A DNA stretch of 64,000 nucleotides from Lepidodermella squamata. Its lineage: Eukaryota > Gastrotricha. Where the stretch lies: contig JBLDXI010000009.1 of the NCBI GenBank assembly GCA_047495785.1, positions 2,356,001-2,420,000 of the forward strand, in the 5' to 3' direction. Each line of letters starts with the position of its first letter. Within the stretch, counting starts at the first letter, position 1. Under the pieces are notes generated by a model. The model ran no database searches and was not told where the DNA came from. It saw only the letters and a list, made by a program, of their open reading frames with translations. The position numbers and the translations under genes are program-made. Below are positions 45,702-56,648 of this stretch, piece by piece.

Positions 45702-47816
45702 CTAAAAATCCAGCAGTTGAAAAAGTTGACTATGATCAGAAGTACAAGGCTCTATCACTATTTCGACAGCATCTTCTTTCGATTGAGCACAAATGTTGTT
45801 GGCAGTTCGGGGCGGCGGTAAAGTGTTATTTTTACCGCATCTCTCGTCTCGACACATGGTCGGAAAGTGGCGGGCAACCAGGCATTTTTGCGATAAATGC
45901 GACTCGTCGACGACTAATTGCAACTGAGATGACGTCATCCCGTCCAACCACCGCCACTTGTTACTCTTCAAAATCTTCCTCATGGGCTGGTCATTTGAAT
46001 TCGACTGCGGTTTAGCTATAATAGGAGGGCAGACTGAGATAGCAACCGCTGGATTGTAAGCGGCAGACCAGGCCATACAGCCGGATCGGTCGAGAAGCAT
46101 ATCCCCTTGCCAGGTTTCGTACCAACGTTGGTAACGAGCGTTTTCACAGCGCGACAACGTTAGACACGTATATGACGTCGAATCCCCGGGTAAAACATGG
46201 GCTGGAACGTTTCGAACCGGGCTAGCTTCCCCTATCGTTACACACATTCCGCTGACAACGTGGAAGAGATGGCCAGATCGGCGGCTTCGGGACATGTAAC
46301 TTTCCAAGTTATCTTTTCCGGCCTTATCCGGCGATAATTCATCGACTGGTTTATCCAAAGTGAGTCGATGGGAATCACCCGGGTTTGCAATACTTGGAGC
46401 AGGCGGATGGTCAGGGTAGAATTTAGATAGATACCAGATGAAGGACTTGCATTTCAACTTATCTCGAAGTTCTTTACGGGATGAAACATCGCCAGCTGAA
46501 ATTCGTTTAGCCTCAGGAATTGAGTGGTAGAAATACTCTAAATAAGTCGCATCAGTCCCGTCAACCAGCCAAACCAGAGCAGTACGAAGTGCGTTAAAAG
46601 CAAACCAATAAGTCGGGTCGTTTACGCCAGGGCCAGGATGGGAAGAGATCGGAACAGGAGGCCGTCGTCGAAAAACGTGTCCAACCCGAGAACAGGGAGT
46701 AATCAACACACGTCCGCCGCACATACCAGCGCGTAAGGCTAGTTCAATGTTTTCCGCGCCCCATTCATGCATGCTTTCGTCGTAAGCACCCGTGTCGAAG
46801 AACTGCTTACGATCAACCGCAAATACACCGCCTGAGAAGGCGGGGCTTTGAATGAACTGAATTCCATCGACTTCTTCAATCATGGCATCGCCAGCGTGTT
46901 CCCACTTGAAAACCATGTCCCAGTCAAAGCCTCCTCGGATTGCAGGACTGGAACGATACGCGAATGTTTCGTCATCGATGATATCAATCACAGGAACGGC
47001 AATAGTCAGTGTCTCGCCCTTACTTTTACCATGCTGAATAATGGAAAGAAGCGGTTCTATCCAGCCAACGTTTGGTTCGGCGTGACTTTCCATAAACACC
47101 AAAATGTCACCCTTAGCTTCTCTCGCACCGGCCATACGAGCACCAACGATTCCGACATGTTTTTCAAGACGAATTATCCTAGTTTTGACAACTTGAACTC
47201 CACTTGACAACAATTCATCAATTTGGGTCCGTAGTTCACTCCGATCACTGCCATCATCTATGAGGAGAATCTCAGCAAGGATTCGCTCTGGAGTACGATG
47301 AAGAATAGACATGATAGTGCGAGCAAGTGTAACAAAGTGTTCGTTGTGAAAAGAAATGATAACTGTGATCGTTGGCAGTTGTTGACGTAACGAGTCGGCT
47401 TCGGTGTTACGGCATACCTGCGGGATTGTATCGGGAAGCTGACGAACTCTAGCGCCAATTTTCTCGCTGGCTTTCACATTAAATCCATGGGCAGAGCTTG
47501 CCAACTGCCTCGCAATATCTTCTTCGGTTTTATCATGATCATGTGGATGTTTTTCTAACCCAATACGCTGCTCGAACGCAAGATTCCTAGGAGCTGGAGC
47601 AGGTGGAGTCCATCCAGGTGGAGGTCGATGAGGATCATTCTCCCACATGTTAAAATTCGTTAGAGCCAGAAAAATTGCCATCCACAACACCGCAACGCTT
47701 AGCAACCCGACTAAAACAGGCGATGCTGAGCATCGATGGACGATAAACCATAGAATTTCACACCAGCGCGAGGGTTTCGTCGGTGACTCAGGGCGAGGCT
47801 CCTTTTTGCCCCACAT
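45702..47816 (-). CDS. polypeptide N-acetylgalactosaminyltransferase-like (GT27), intronless
   Basis: Single exon, 704 aa. A Golgi type II protein: cytosolic tail, TM helix at about 32-54, stem, GT-A catalytic domain (about 145-470) and C-terminal ricin-B lectin domain (about 515-700). The family transfers GalNAc from UDP-GalNAc to Ser/Thr to begin mucin-type O-glycans. Visible motifs are TVIISFHNE, LLIDDGSDR, GARMAGAREAKGD, WGAENIELALRAGMCGG and HVFRRRPPV. The metal/UDP motif usually written DxH reads ESH here (residues 243-245), and the following Cys is Ala. It has no introns in a window where most genes do, suggesting origin by retroposition. Whether it is an active enzyme is open. The mucin-like LamG proteins in the window would be natural substrates of this pathway (inference). 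Confidence 0.92.
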   Translation of the reverse strand: MWGKKEPRPESPTKPSRWCEILWFIVHRCSASPVLVGLLSVAVLWMAIFLALTNFNMWENDPHRPPPGWTPPAPAPRNLAFEQRIGLEKHPHDHDKTEEDIARQLASSAHGFNVKASEKIGARVRQLPDTIPQVCRNTEADSLRQQLPTITVIISFHNEHFVTLARTIMSILHRTPERILAEILLIDDGSDRSELRTQIDELLSSGVQVVKTRIIRLEKHVGIVGARMAGAREAKGDILVFMESHAEPNVGWIEPLLSIIQHGKSKGETLTIAVPVIDIIDDETFAYRSSPAIRGGFDWDMVFKWEHAGDAMIEEVDGIQFIQSPAFSGGVFAVDRKQFFDTGAYDESMHEWGAENIELALRAGMCGGRVLITPCSRVGHVFRRRPPVPISSHPGPGVNDPTYWFAFNALRTALVWLVDGTDATYLEYFYHSIPEAKRISAGDVSSRKELRDKLKCKSFIWYLSKFYPDHPPAPSIANPGDSHRLTLDKPVDELSPDKAGKDNLESYMSRSRRSGHLFHVVSGMCVTIGEASPVRNVPAHVLPGDSTSYTCLTLSRCENARYQRWYETWQGDMLLDRSGCMAWSAAYNPAVAISVCPPIIAKPQSNSNDQPMRKILKSNKWRWLDGMTSSQLQLVVDESHLSQKCLVARHFPTMCRDERCGKNNTLPPPRTANNICAQSKEDAVEIVIEPCTSDHSQLFQLLDF

Positions 47817-48767
47817 TCTGCGGCTGACTAAGCCAATAATATGAAATTAGAAACGCCTAGAAAGCGGAATGAGAGAATATAGAGAACTTGAACTGCTGCA
47901 TCATAGACGAGGTTTTGCAAGCATAATCCATTTGTCAACTTGCGAACCCGCTCTAAAACAGCGCGGGTATATGAAAGTTTCGAGAGTAGACTTATTCCCG
48001 ATCCCTGCCCGATCCCGCCCCATTCCTCAAGAAATCCCAAGGGTTCAGGTAGCCTTCCCGTTTTTGACATTAACAGGCATTCTAAGCTGCCTCAAGTTCT
48101 CGAGGCTCAAAGGTAAAAAGGTAGCGTGCTGCGTGCTACATGTTACATGTTACATGGGACAGAACGCGTAAGGCGCAAGGTTTTGGGTGTTAGGTGTGGT
48201 GTGTGGATCGTGGTTCAAGAGGAGGTGGCGGGTGGCGGCAAGAACTTTAAAACAGGCCGCCGCGCAACCAAAGATGCAACCCCCAACCGCAGCTACCACA
48301 ACCCCTGATAAAGTCCATCTTCATTGTAAAATAATAGTTGCCGTGATATACTTCCCTTGAAAATAATTATTGTAAATTTACCTGTTGACAATGGATATTA
48401 AATGTCGAAACGACGCGGGATCAAATTTTGATTGCTCCTTGTTTAGGTTGCTTTGGTTTTGTGGTTGGCCCGCTGTCGAGTCAAGTCCAAAGTTGAAAGT
48501 AACCAAAGCGACACGTTACAGATAAACTGGGAAACAGCGAGAATCTAGAATCGGCAATTTCCAACGGACAGGCAGCGTCCATTTTCAAGTCGAAATTGCA
48601 AAATCACAAACTGTTATCTTCGATTCTCTTGCGTGGCATGGACGTATCTCGAATCACTTTTCTTGATTTTCAAGTTAGATGTTTTGCAATTTCTACTTGC
48701 GTAGATTTTGATGATTAACCTATAATGATATGTCAACCTCTCTCATGAATAATTGCTATTAACTCGA
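47817..48767. other. divergent intergenic region GALNT/UBTD
   Basis: 951 bp holding the upstream regions of GALNT (leftward) and UBTD (rightward). Contains a short imperfect TACATGT repeat at about 48136-48157. No gene seen. Confidence 0.5.
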
Positions 48768-49963
48768 ATGGGAGGCTGCTTAAGTCTTGGCACTCCGAGT
48801 TCAAGACGAAGAAGACGTAATCAGACAGATCAGAGCGGCCGTTCAGCATCTCGAAGTGATTTTTCATTTGAATGACTTTCTAGTTAATTCAGCGTTCTGG
48901 TTTATCAGGTCGCAGAAGCGTAGGCGAGATTCAAACCCAGCCGCTCAAACCTGTGAAACCCAAATGGAAAAGTGATATTCCAATCACTGATGGGCAGTTG
49001 AGATCAAAGCGAGACGAGTTCTGGGAAACAGCTCCGGCTTTTGAGGGTAGGAAAGAGATATGGGACGCTCTCAAAGCTGCAGCTGTAGCTCTGGAAACTG
49101 GCGATCATTCGTTAGCTCAGGCTATCATCGACGGAGCGAATATTCTGCTACCATATGGTTCGCTATTTGACCCGTAACTTGAATCTCACTGCTATCTAAT
49201 TTTTCACACAGGAACTTTAACTGACTGCTATGATGAACTCGGGAACCGATATCAGCTACCAGTATATGTGCTTTCATCCCCTGTCAATCTCATCGAAGAC
49301 TTATCCGGCGAATCCGAAAATACTACTGAACTTGCTGATGTCCAGCCTGGGGGCAAGGACATACTGCTTGGCATTCGACTTTCAACTGGCAAAGAGCTCA
49401 AGGTGAAATTTTTAAAATTTCTATCTGTTGTTGACTTATACATGTGTCATTTTAGTTGAAAGTGAATACTGGTGAATCAATTCATAGTCTTAAGCGGAGA
49501 ATTTTCGAGCTTGAAGGAGTTGACCCTAGCAAACAGCGTTTTCTATTTTGTGGGCATCTGCTGGTCGATCGTGATAGATTATCTGCTATTAAAATTCCCA
49601 AAGGATTCATGGTGCAGGTTGGCGGATAAACATTTTATTTATGAGATATTTCAGCATTTTCTTCCCTAGGTTATGATTGTTGAACCCATTTCGGTGCAAT
49701 CGGTGATTGCTGCAGATAGTGGCCATAGTGAAAAACCGTCACCCTCGGCTTCTGTGCTCAAAGAAAACGAAGAAGGCGAAATGCCAGAACCATGTGATGA
49801 CAGCTCAACAGTTGACGTTAACGGAATTCAGAGTGAACTAAACGATCAAAACACTGCTAATCAAGACGGATGTGAGGGTGATAATGTCGCTGTGAGTTGC
49901 AATAATGCGGGCGCAAAATGTGAAAAATCTTTGCCAGAAACTATCGAAATGAACGCGCTTTGA
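48768..49963 (+). CDS. UBTD2: ubiquitin domain-containing protein, UBTD1/UBTD2 homologue
   Basis: Five exons: 48768..48855, 48909..49157, 49212..49402, 49456..49617, 49670..49963; 327 aa. The N-terminus MGGC matches the MGxC start of UBTD proteins, a candidate myristoylation/palmitoylation site. The conserved N-terminal domain follows ([44 protein letters not shown]), then a ubiquitin-like domain ([26 protein letters not shown]). Family members act as scaffolds for E2 enzymes of the UBE2D type. Here an extra acidic, Ser/Asn/Glu-rich tail of about 90 residues extends beyond the ubiquitin fold; vertebrate proteins are about 230 residues. I cannot tell UBTD1 from UBTD2. Confidence 0.93.
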
Positions 49964-50507
49964 TTGAAAATTAATGCAAATGTTTTGTGATTCGCGAGGT
50001 CTGATGCCACAGGGTATTTCTCTTATCTTCTTCGGCCATGATGAAAGTATTATTCTGCGTATTAAAATGGGGGATTTCTTTTATTCATTCGTTCGAATTT
50101 CATCGTCGAATCTACTATCTGTCTTTTAAATTTTGTATAATGCTGAGAGATGTGTCATTTGTTTTACGTCACAAAGCAGCCATGCACATATGCGTTTATT
50201 GAGCGATAATGATCTGAATGAAAGAGTGAAAATCGAAGCATTTTAATGCTTGCCAATGCGGCTAAACAGGTTATATGCCAGAGTATTTGCAACTCCATCA
50301 ATGTTCATATTTCTGATAACAAAAATTACGCGCTGTATAAATTTGTTGATATTTATTTGTATTTTCGATACCTACGGAAGACCGGAACTGAAGAGTGCGC
50401 AAAACGTGCTAATTGGATTATCTGTCATCTTCATTGATGCCTAAAAATACAATAACATTTTGATGGTCACGACCGCTCTGTTTTTGTTTCATTAGATCGT
50501 TTTAAAG
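49964..50507. other. upstream region of the DGAT2 array
   Basis: 544 bp between UBTD and the first DGAT2-like gene on the same strand. No additional gene is supported; two overlapping 63-64-codon frames at 50246-50444 look like chance. It is the only sizeable space 5' of the array and so the probable main promoter. Confidence 0.5.
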
Positions 50508-51615
50508 ATGAAGGCGGATATGATCGATGAGGTGTTGGGCGGGCTCGCCTGCGCCCATTACATCTTTATGATGACAATAATGCCATACATTAGCATTGTC
50601 GTTGTTTACGTAATACTGCCCTTGACTTCTTACTGGTACGTAACAATCGCGTATTTATTATGGCACTATTACGATCAAAACACGCCGTACGAAGCCGGTC
50701 GAAATTGGGAGTTTCTTCGTCACCTTTCAATATGGAAATATATGGCTCGTTTTATTCCGGTTTCACTTCACAAGACTGCGGATCTGGACCCTTCGAAAAA
50801 CTACATATTCGCCTATCATCCTCATGTGAGATTGACATATTTTCTGAATTACTGAATCATTAATTTTATTTTAGGGTCTTTTTGTATTCGGCGGAGTTTG
50901 TAACTTTCGATGCAACGCCACGGACTTCGACGAAAAATACCCTGGGATTAAAACGAAAATGCTGATATTAGACGGATTCTTTCGGTACCCGATTTACCGC
51001 GATTACGGTCAACTTTGCGGCTTTGCCCCGGTCAGTGCACCAAGTGTTGATTACAAGCTGACGAAAATGGGACCTGGTCATTCAGTTCTAATCGTTGTTG
51101 GCGGGGCTGACGAGTTGACCCAGGTCGACCATCGGTGCTATAAACTTAAGTTGATTGGTCGAAAGGGTTTTATTCGACGATCTCTTGCGACTGGGTATGA
51201 AATAATTATTCTTTTTAAGGATGTTGCCTATGGTTTTTTTTATTTTAGGGCTTCTGTCGTTCCGGTTTTTAGTTTCGGTGAGCACAAAGTTTACAAGGCC
51301 AAAGTTCCCAGGGCTGGAACTCCAGCGCATCGAATTCAAAAATTCATCAAGAAAATGACGTTTCTCGAGCTTCCGATTTTTGTCCGTGGTCGCTACTGGT
51401 GGAGTTGGTTTTTCCTGCCCAAGCGCCAACCAATAAACACCGTTGTAGGTGCTCCATTGGATTTTTGCTCAATAACCGGCCACGAAAAGAGCCAAGAACC
51501 GCCTGAAGATCTAGTCGACCGATGTCATTCACTTTACCTCAATGCCTTGCGTAAATTATACGATGAACATAAGACCAGATTTGGCGATGAAGATACTCCA
51601 CTGATCTATTTCTAA
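50508..51615 (+). CDS. DGAT2: DGAT2/MOGAT-family acyltransferase, copy 1
   Basis: Three exons: 50508..50825, 50875..51194, 51249..51615; 334 aa, the usual DGAT2 length. The family esterifies mono- or diacylglycerol (or wax alcohols) with acyl-CoA in the ER membrane. N-terminal hydrophobic hairpin (about 15-55), then LHKTADLDPSKNYIFAYHPHG, with the catalytic HPHG codons split by a phase-0 intron after HPH. Later motifs are PIYRDY, GPGHSVLIVVGGADE, RKGFIRRSL and VPVFSFGEHK. The first of ten head-to-tail paralogues; copies 1-5 share a C-terminus of FGDEDTPLIYF type. Substrate is not determinable. Confidence 0.93.
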
Positions 51616-51757
51616 CCCATTTTTTACTGACCTTTTGCAATTTTATTACTCAACTTTTGCTCATTCTCGTTGTATTTTCTCGTCTGTGATAAATAGTCTT
51701 GTTTTGTTTTGTGGCATTAAAAATCCAATGGTAAATTTTCGCGATCTGTTTTTTTAT

Positions 51758-51759
51758 AG
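51758..51759 (+). promoter_or_regulatory. splice acceptor abutting the start codon of DGAT2 copy 2
   Basis: The run of seven T followed by ATAG lies directly before ATG at 51760, and the previous gene's stop is only 144 bp upstream. A cis 5'-UTR exon in so small a gap is unlikely, so this is a candidate trans-splice site. Comparable T-rich AG sites precede copies 4, 5, 8, 9 and 10. Confidence 0.5.
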
Positions 51760-52837
51760 ATGACTTATCAAACTGACTTTTTACAACGAAACATCGCGGA
51801 ATTTCTGGGAATGCTTACCTGCATTCACCTGGCTACAATGATGACATGTGCACATGTTTTGAGTGCCATTTTGTTTTACGGCGTTTTGCCTTTTACATCG
51901 CTTTGGTATCTGCCGCTGATCTATCTAATTTGGTACTTTTACGATCGAAAAACCCCGTTTCAAGGCGGCAGAACGGCGGAGTTTTTACGGAACTTGCCTA
52001 TTTGGAACCACATGGCTAAATACGTGCCTATTCACCTGCACAAAACTGCGGATTTGGACGCGTCGAAGAATTACTTATTCGCATTTCATCCTCATGTAAT
52101 TGCAAATTCTGGCGCTGAGAAATCTAGATTTATATTTTTCCGAAATTTAGGGTTTGTTTGTTTTTGGCGGGGTGTGCAATTTCTGCACGAATGCGACTGG
52201 CTTCAGCGAGAAATTCCCCGGTATCAAGGTTCAAATGCTGATGTGGGACGGCTATTTTCGCTTCCCAATTTACCGCGATTACTTGAACCTATTCGGTTTC
52301 GGCTCCGTCGGCTCAGATTCTATTGATTACAAACTCACGCAAACAGGCCCTGGAAATTCCGTCTGGATTGCAGTGGGCGGAGCCGAGGAACTCACTTTTA
52401 CTGATCATTCTTGTTACAAATTGAAAATTCTATCACGCAAAGGTTTCATTCGGCGAGCGCTCAAAACTGGAGCGCTAGTTGTTCCTGTTTTCAGTTTCGG
52501 CGAGCAGAAACTTTACAACGCCAACCCGCCTAAACCCGGCTCGTTAGCCGGTTTGCTTCAAAAATTTGTTAAATTTATTACAAATCTAGAAGTTCCGACA
52601 ATTATCACCGGTCGTTATTGGTGGAGTTGGTATTTACTGCCAATTCAATACCCTGTCAACACTGTCGTCGGTGCCCCGATCGATTTTTGCTCAGAACGGT
52701 CTTTCCAGAAAGGCCAAGACCCTCCTGAACAGTTGGTCGATGATTGTCATAGGATTTATCTGGAATCTCTACAAAAACTCTACAACGATCATAAAGCTCA
52801 ATTCGGTGACGAAAACACGCCTCTAGTCTTCGTTTAA
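51760..52837 (+). CDS. DGAT2: DGAT2/MOGAT-family acyltransferase, copy 2
   Basis: Two exons: 51760..52095, 52151..52837; 340 aa. Same layout as copy 1: N-terminal membrane hairpin (about 25-65), LHKTADLD, HPHG split by the phase-0 intron, PIYRDY, GPGNSVWIAVGGAEE, and VPVFSFGEQ. It has lost the phase-2 intron that copies 1, 3, 4 and 5 carry after the ALxTG segment. It begins 144 bp after copy 1 and ends 81 bp before copy 3. Confidence 0.93.
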
Positions 52838-52918
52838 TGTTTTTATTTCAAATAATTTTAAGTTGGATTTTTATTATAATGTTTTTTTCTGAAGTTAGAC
52901 TTTTAAGTTATAAGGAGG

Positions 52919-54032
52919 ATGGCGGTTAGTGCGGTTTCGATTTTGATTGGAGCAGCCACGTGCTTTCATCTGACATTCATGATTACTATTGTCAATTTTC
53001 TGCTGGCTTTCTTGTTCATTTTCGTCCTGCCTTTCACGCAATACTACTACATTCCTTTGCTGTACTTGCCTTGGTATTTATACGACCGGAAAACGCCGTT
53101 TAGAGGCGGTAGAATCAGGCAATCTCTTCGTCAACTTGAGATTTGGAAGTATCTTGCGAATTATTTTCCGATGAAACTGCACAAAACTGCGGAACTTGAT
53201 CCAAGTCGGAATTACATGTTTGCCTTTCATCCTCATGTAAGATAGCTAGGCTTCACTTCTCCGCTCCTTATTTTTCTTGTCGCCGATAGGGCTTGCTACC
53301 TTTCGGTGGATTCACTAATTTTTGCGTCTATGGGACTGGCTTTGACAAAATATTTCCCGGAATTAACGTTCATTTGTTGGTTTTGAATGGGCAATTCAAG
53401 TTCCCACTGTACCGTGATTATTTGATTGCTGCCGGGTTTGGCTCGGCCGGCGCGAGTAGTATCCATTACAAACTGACAAAAATCGGCCCCGGCCAGTCTG
53501 TTTGGCTAGCTGTCGGCGGAGCAGCTGAATGTTTGATTATCGATCAAACCGATTATTACTTGAAGCTCTATAATCGAAAAGGATTCATTCGGCAGGCGCT
53601 GAAGGCCGGGTAAATTTTTTTTATTTTTTTTTTTAAGAAATCGAGTTAATGACGCGTTAATTCAGGGCTTGCGTCGTTCCGGTGTTCAGTTTTGGTGAGA
53701 ACAGACTCTATGATATTCGTTACCCCCAACCGGGTACTTTTTTCTATTACCTTCAACGAATTGTTAAATTTATCTCAAACGTCGAACTGCCGATGGATGT
53801 CCGCGGCCAATATTGGTGGAATTGGTATCTGATTCCTAAACGAACCCCTGTGAACACTGTTGTTGGCGCGCCGTTGGATTTCTGCTCTCTTAAGTCTTTC
53901 CAGAATGGCGAGGACCCTTCGAAGGAACTTGTTGACGAGTGTCATAAAATTTATATGGACGAACTACGTAAGCTATTCGATGAACACAAAGCTCGGTTTG
54001 GCGACGAAAACGCTAAGTTGATTTATGTTTAA
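52919..54032 (+). CDS. DGAT2: DGAT2/MOGAT-family acyltransferase, copy 3
   Basis: Three exons: 52919..53236, 53290..53609, 53666..54032; 334 aa. Exon lengths 318/320/367 are identical to copy 1, marking these as close duplicates despite many amino-acid differences. HPHG is split at HPH; other motifs are PLYRDY, GPGQSVWLAVGGAAE, RKGFIRQAL and VPVFSFGEN. The GGAAE segment is followed by CLII. Confidence 0.93.
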
Positions 54033-54243
54033 CTGCCAAATTTTATTTTCTCAATTGACATTGTGAGAGACGAAGACGTGAAGAGACATATTGCGGGTAT
54101 ATTGCTTCAACCGTTGAAATTCTATTATATCAAAACCTTCAATTTGCCCTGTTTTTGATTCTTGTTGGCGATTTTTGCCCTTGAAAAGTTGAAGAATCGG
54201 AATTTTCTCAATTTTACTGCTGAATTTCTAGGAATATTAAAAA

Positions 54244-55337
54244 ATGTTGGGCGCGGCTATTCTCGAAACCTTGGCTTGCTTTCATCTTTCGGTTTTGATG
54301 ACTGTCTTCAATCCGCTTTGCGCATTGATTTTCTACGTCATTCTCCCGTTCACGAAATACTGGTATATATCGGCCGTGTACGTGGCTTGGCTAATATATG
54401 ATTATCAAACCCCGTTCAAAGCTGGTCGTCTTTTCTCTCCATTGCGGGATTTATCGTTATGGGGCTACGCTGCTCGCTATTTTCCGGCAAAACTGCATAA
54501 GACCTGCGATGTGGATCCGTCGAAAAATTATATCTTCGCCTATCATCCTCATGTGAGATCAATGAACCAATTTTTTTTTGTAATATGAATTTAATTCTCA
54601 GGGAATGATGGTATTCGGCGGGTTGATTCATTTTATCACAAATGCAACTGGTTTCGACCGAAAATTTCCCGGCATTACACCCCACGTGCTTATTTTGAAC
54701 GGCCATTTCTGGGTCCCGATCTACCGTGATTACCTGGTATTTTATGGTTACGGGTCAGCTGATGCAAAGTCGATTGATTACAAGCTTAGCGAAATCGGAC
54801 CTGGTCATTCCGTATGGCTTGCCGTTGGCGGATTAGCCGAGGCGCTATTTTTTGAGCCACATTTTTACAAAATCAAAATTTTACATAGGAAAGGTTTTAT
54901 CCGTCGCGCTCTTTTTAACGGGTAAATTTTAAATCATTGATTTTTCAAGCTTAATAATACTAATTTATTTCAGGGCATGTGTTGTGCCTGTTTTTAGTTT
55001 TGGCGAACATAAGCTGTATGTAGCTGATAAACCCAAGCCATGGACATTTGCTCACTTTCTCCAAAAATTGGCGAAACTCACGTGGAACATGGAACCGCCG
55101 ACTGATATTAGCGGACGGCCGGGCTGGTGGATTTTCCTACCCCGGCGCTATCCGATAGAAACTGTTGTTGGTGCTCCACTCGACTTCAATTCGATGATGT
55201 CTTTCGAAAAGGGCCAAGAGCCACCTCAAGACCTTGTCAACAAGTGCCATTCGATCTACCTCGATACGCTGAGAAAGCTCTATGATGACAACAAAGCTCA
55301 ATTCGGTTACAGCGATACTCCCCTGGTATTTGTCTAA
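54244..55337 (+). CDS. DGAT2: DGAT2/MOGAT-family acyltransferase, copy 4
   Basis: Three exons: 54244..54552, 54602..54921, 54974..55337; 330 aa. Contains LHKTCDVDPSKNY, HPHG split by the phase-0 intron, PIYRDY, GPGHSVWLAVGG and VPVFSFGEH. The GGAAE segment seen in most copies is GGLAEAL here. A TTTCTAG acceptor-like site lies 13 bases before the ATG. Confidence 0.92.
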
Positions 55338-55456
55338 GATTGACAGCTTTCATATTCCGGTGACAATTTTTTAAACATTTTTAACCTCATTTTACCCTCA
55401 GGAAAATTTTAGCTTGGAGTGTCAATTTTCATTTTTCTAGGTTTTATTTTTTTATA

Positions 55457-56583
55457 ATGGTTCTTGACGTTTTGAGTTGTTTCGGTTATGTCGGCACAAT
55501 TTTCATACTTCCGATCGCTTCTATTTCAACTGCAATCGGTCTTTTATTCACCCGATTTTACCCGGTTACACTTCTGTACGCCGCATGGTATATTTATGAC
55601 ATGAAAACTCCTTATCAAGGTGATTTTTCAACAAAATCAGCTTTGAGATTGACGTAAGATTTTTTAAGGCGGACGCCCTTGCGATTCGTTTCGAAAACTT
55701 TCATTTTGGCGCTGGCTCGCCAGTTATTTTCCGATAAAGCTTCACAAAACTTGCGATCTCGACTCTTCAAAAAATTATATTTTCGCATTTCATCCTCATG
55801 GAACGTTCGTTCAAGGTGGCACTTGCAATTTTCTGAGCGATGCCACCGGCTTCTCGCGACTTTTCACTGGTTTACGAATGCATTTCGCCATCGTGCCCGG
55901 CCATTTTCGCATACCTATTCATCGAGAGATTTTCCTTGCCCTGGGATTTATGCCTCCGGCTGCTGAAAGCCTCGAGTACGCTTTAACGAAAAAAGGCCCC
56001 GGTAATTCGGTTTTAATTGTGATCGGCGGAGCGGCTGAAGTGCCTCTAACTTCGATGAGCGAGTACAAGCTTCACATCCTTAACCGAAAGGGCTTCATTC
56101 GACTTGCGCTGAAGACTAGGTTGGATTTCGACCAATCTAATTTCGTTTAATTCTGATAAGTTTTTCCAAATGTTAAGGTCTCCGATAGTTCCAGTGTTTA
56201 GTTTTGGCGAGTCGAAATTATTTCATCTCGACCCACCGAATCGTGAGGCTTTCCTATGGCGAATTCTCGCTTACATAGGCATTCAACCGCCTCCTTTCAT
56301 AACCCGAGGAAATCCGATTTTTCCGGCCTTGATTCCCTTGAGGCAAGAAATCAATACCGTCGGTCTGTATTTACTCTTGAGATTTCTAAAAAAATATCAC
56401 GATTTGTTCGTTTCAGTTGGAGAACCGATTGAATTCAATCCGTTGCCTCCTGAAAGCTCGGAACAAGAAAAAATCGAGCACATCGACTCCTGCCATGAGA
56501 TTTATCTTGAAAAACTTCGCCACCTGTATGACAGAAACAAATCACGATTTGGTGATGAAAACACGCCTTTGATTTTTACATAA
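55457..56583 (+). CDS. DGAT2: DGAT2/MOGAT-family acyltransferase, copy 5 (divergent)
   Basis: Four exons: 55457..55619, 55669..56119, 56178..56362, 56417..56583; 321 aa. Introns lie at different places from copies 1-4: one after TPYQG (phase 1), one after ALKT (phase 2) and one inside TVG (phase 1, as in copies 6 and 10). HPHG is uninterrupted within exon 2. The last intron is 54 bp with no stop, so it can be read through; its position matches copy 6, which supports splicing. The region usually reading YRDY is HREI. N-terminus is short. The most diverged of the first five copies. Confidence 0.85.
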
Positions 56584-56648
56584 ATTTTATTTTAATTTTA
56601 CCAAAAAATTATTTTATTTTGAAGAAATAGAGTGGTTTAATTCAAAAA

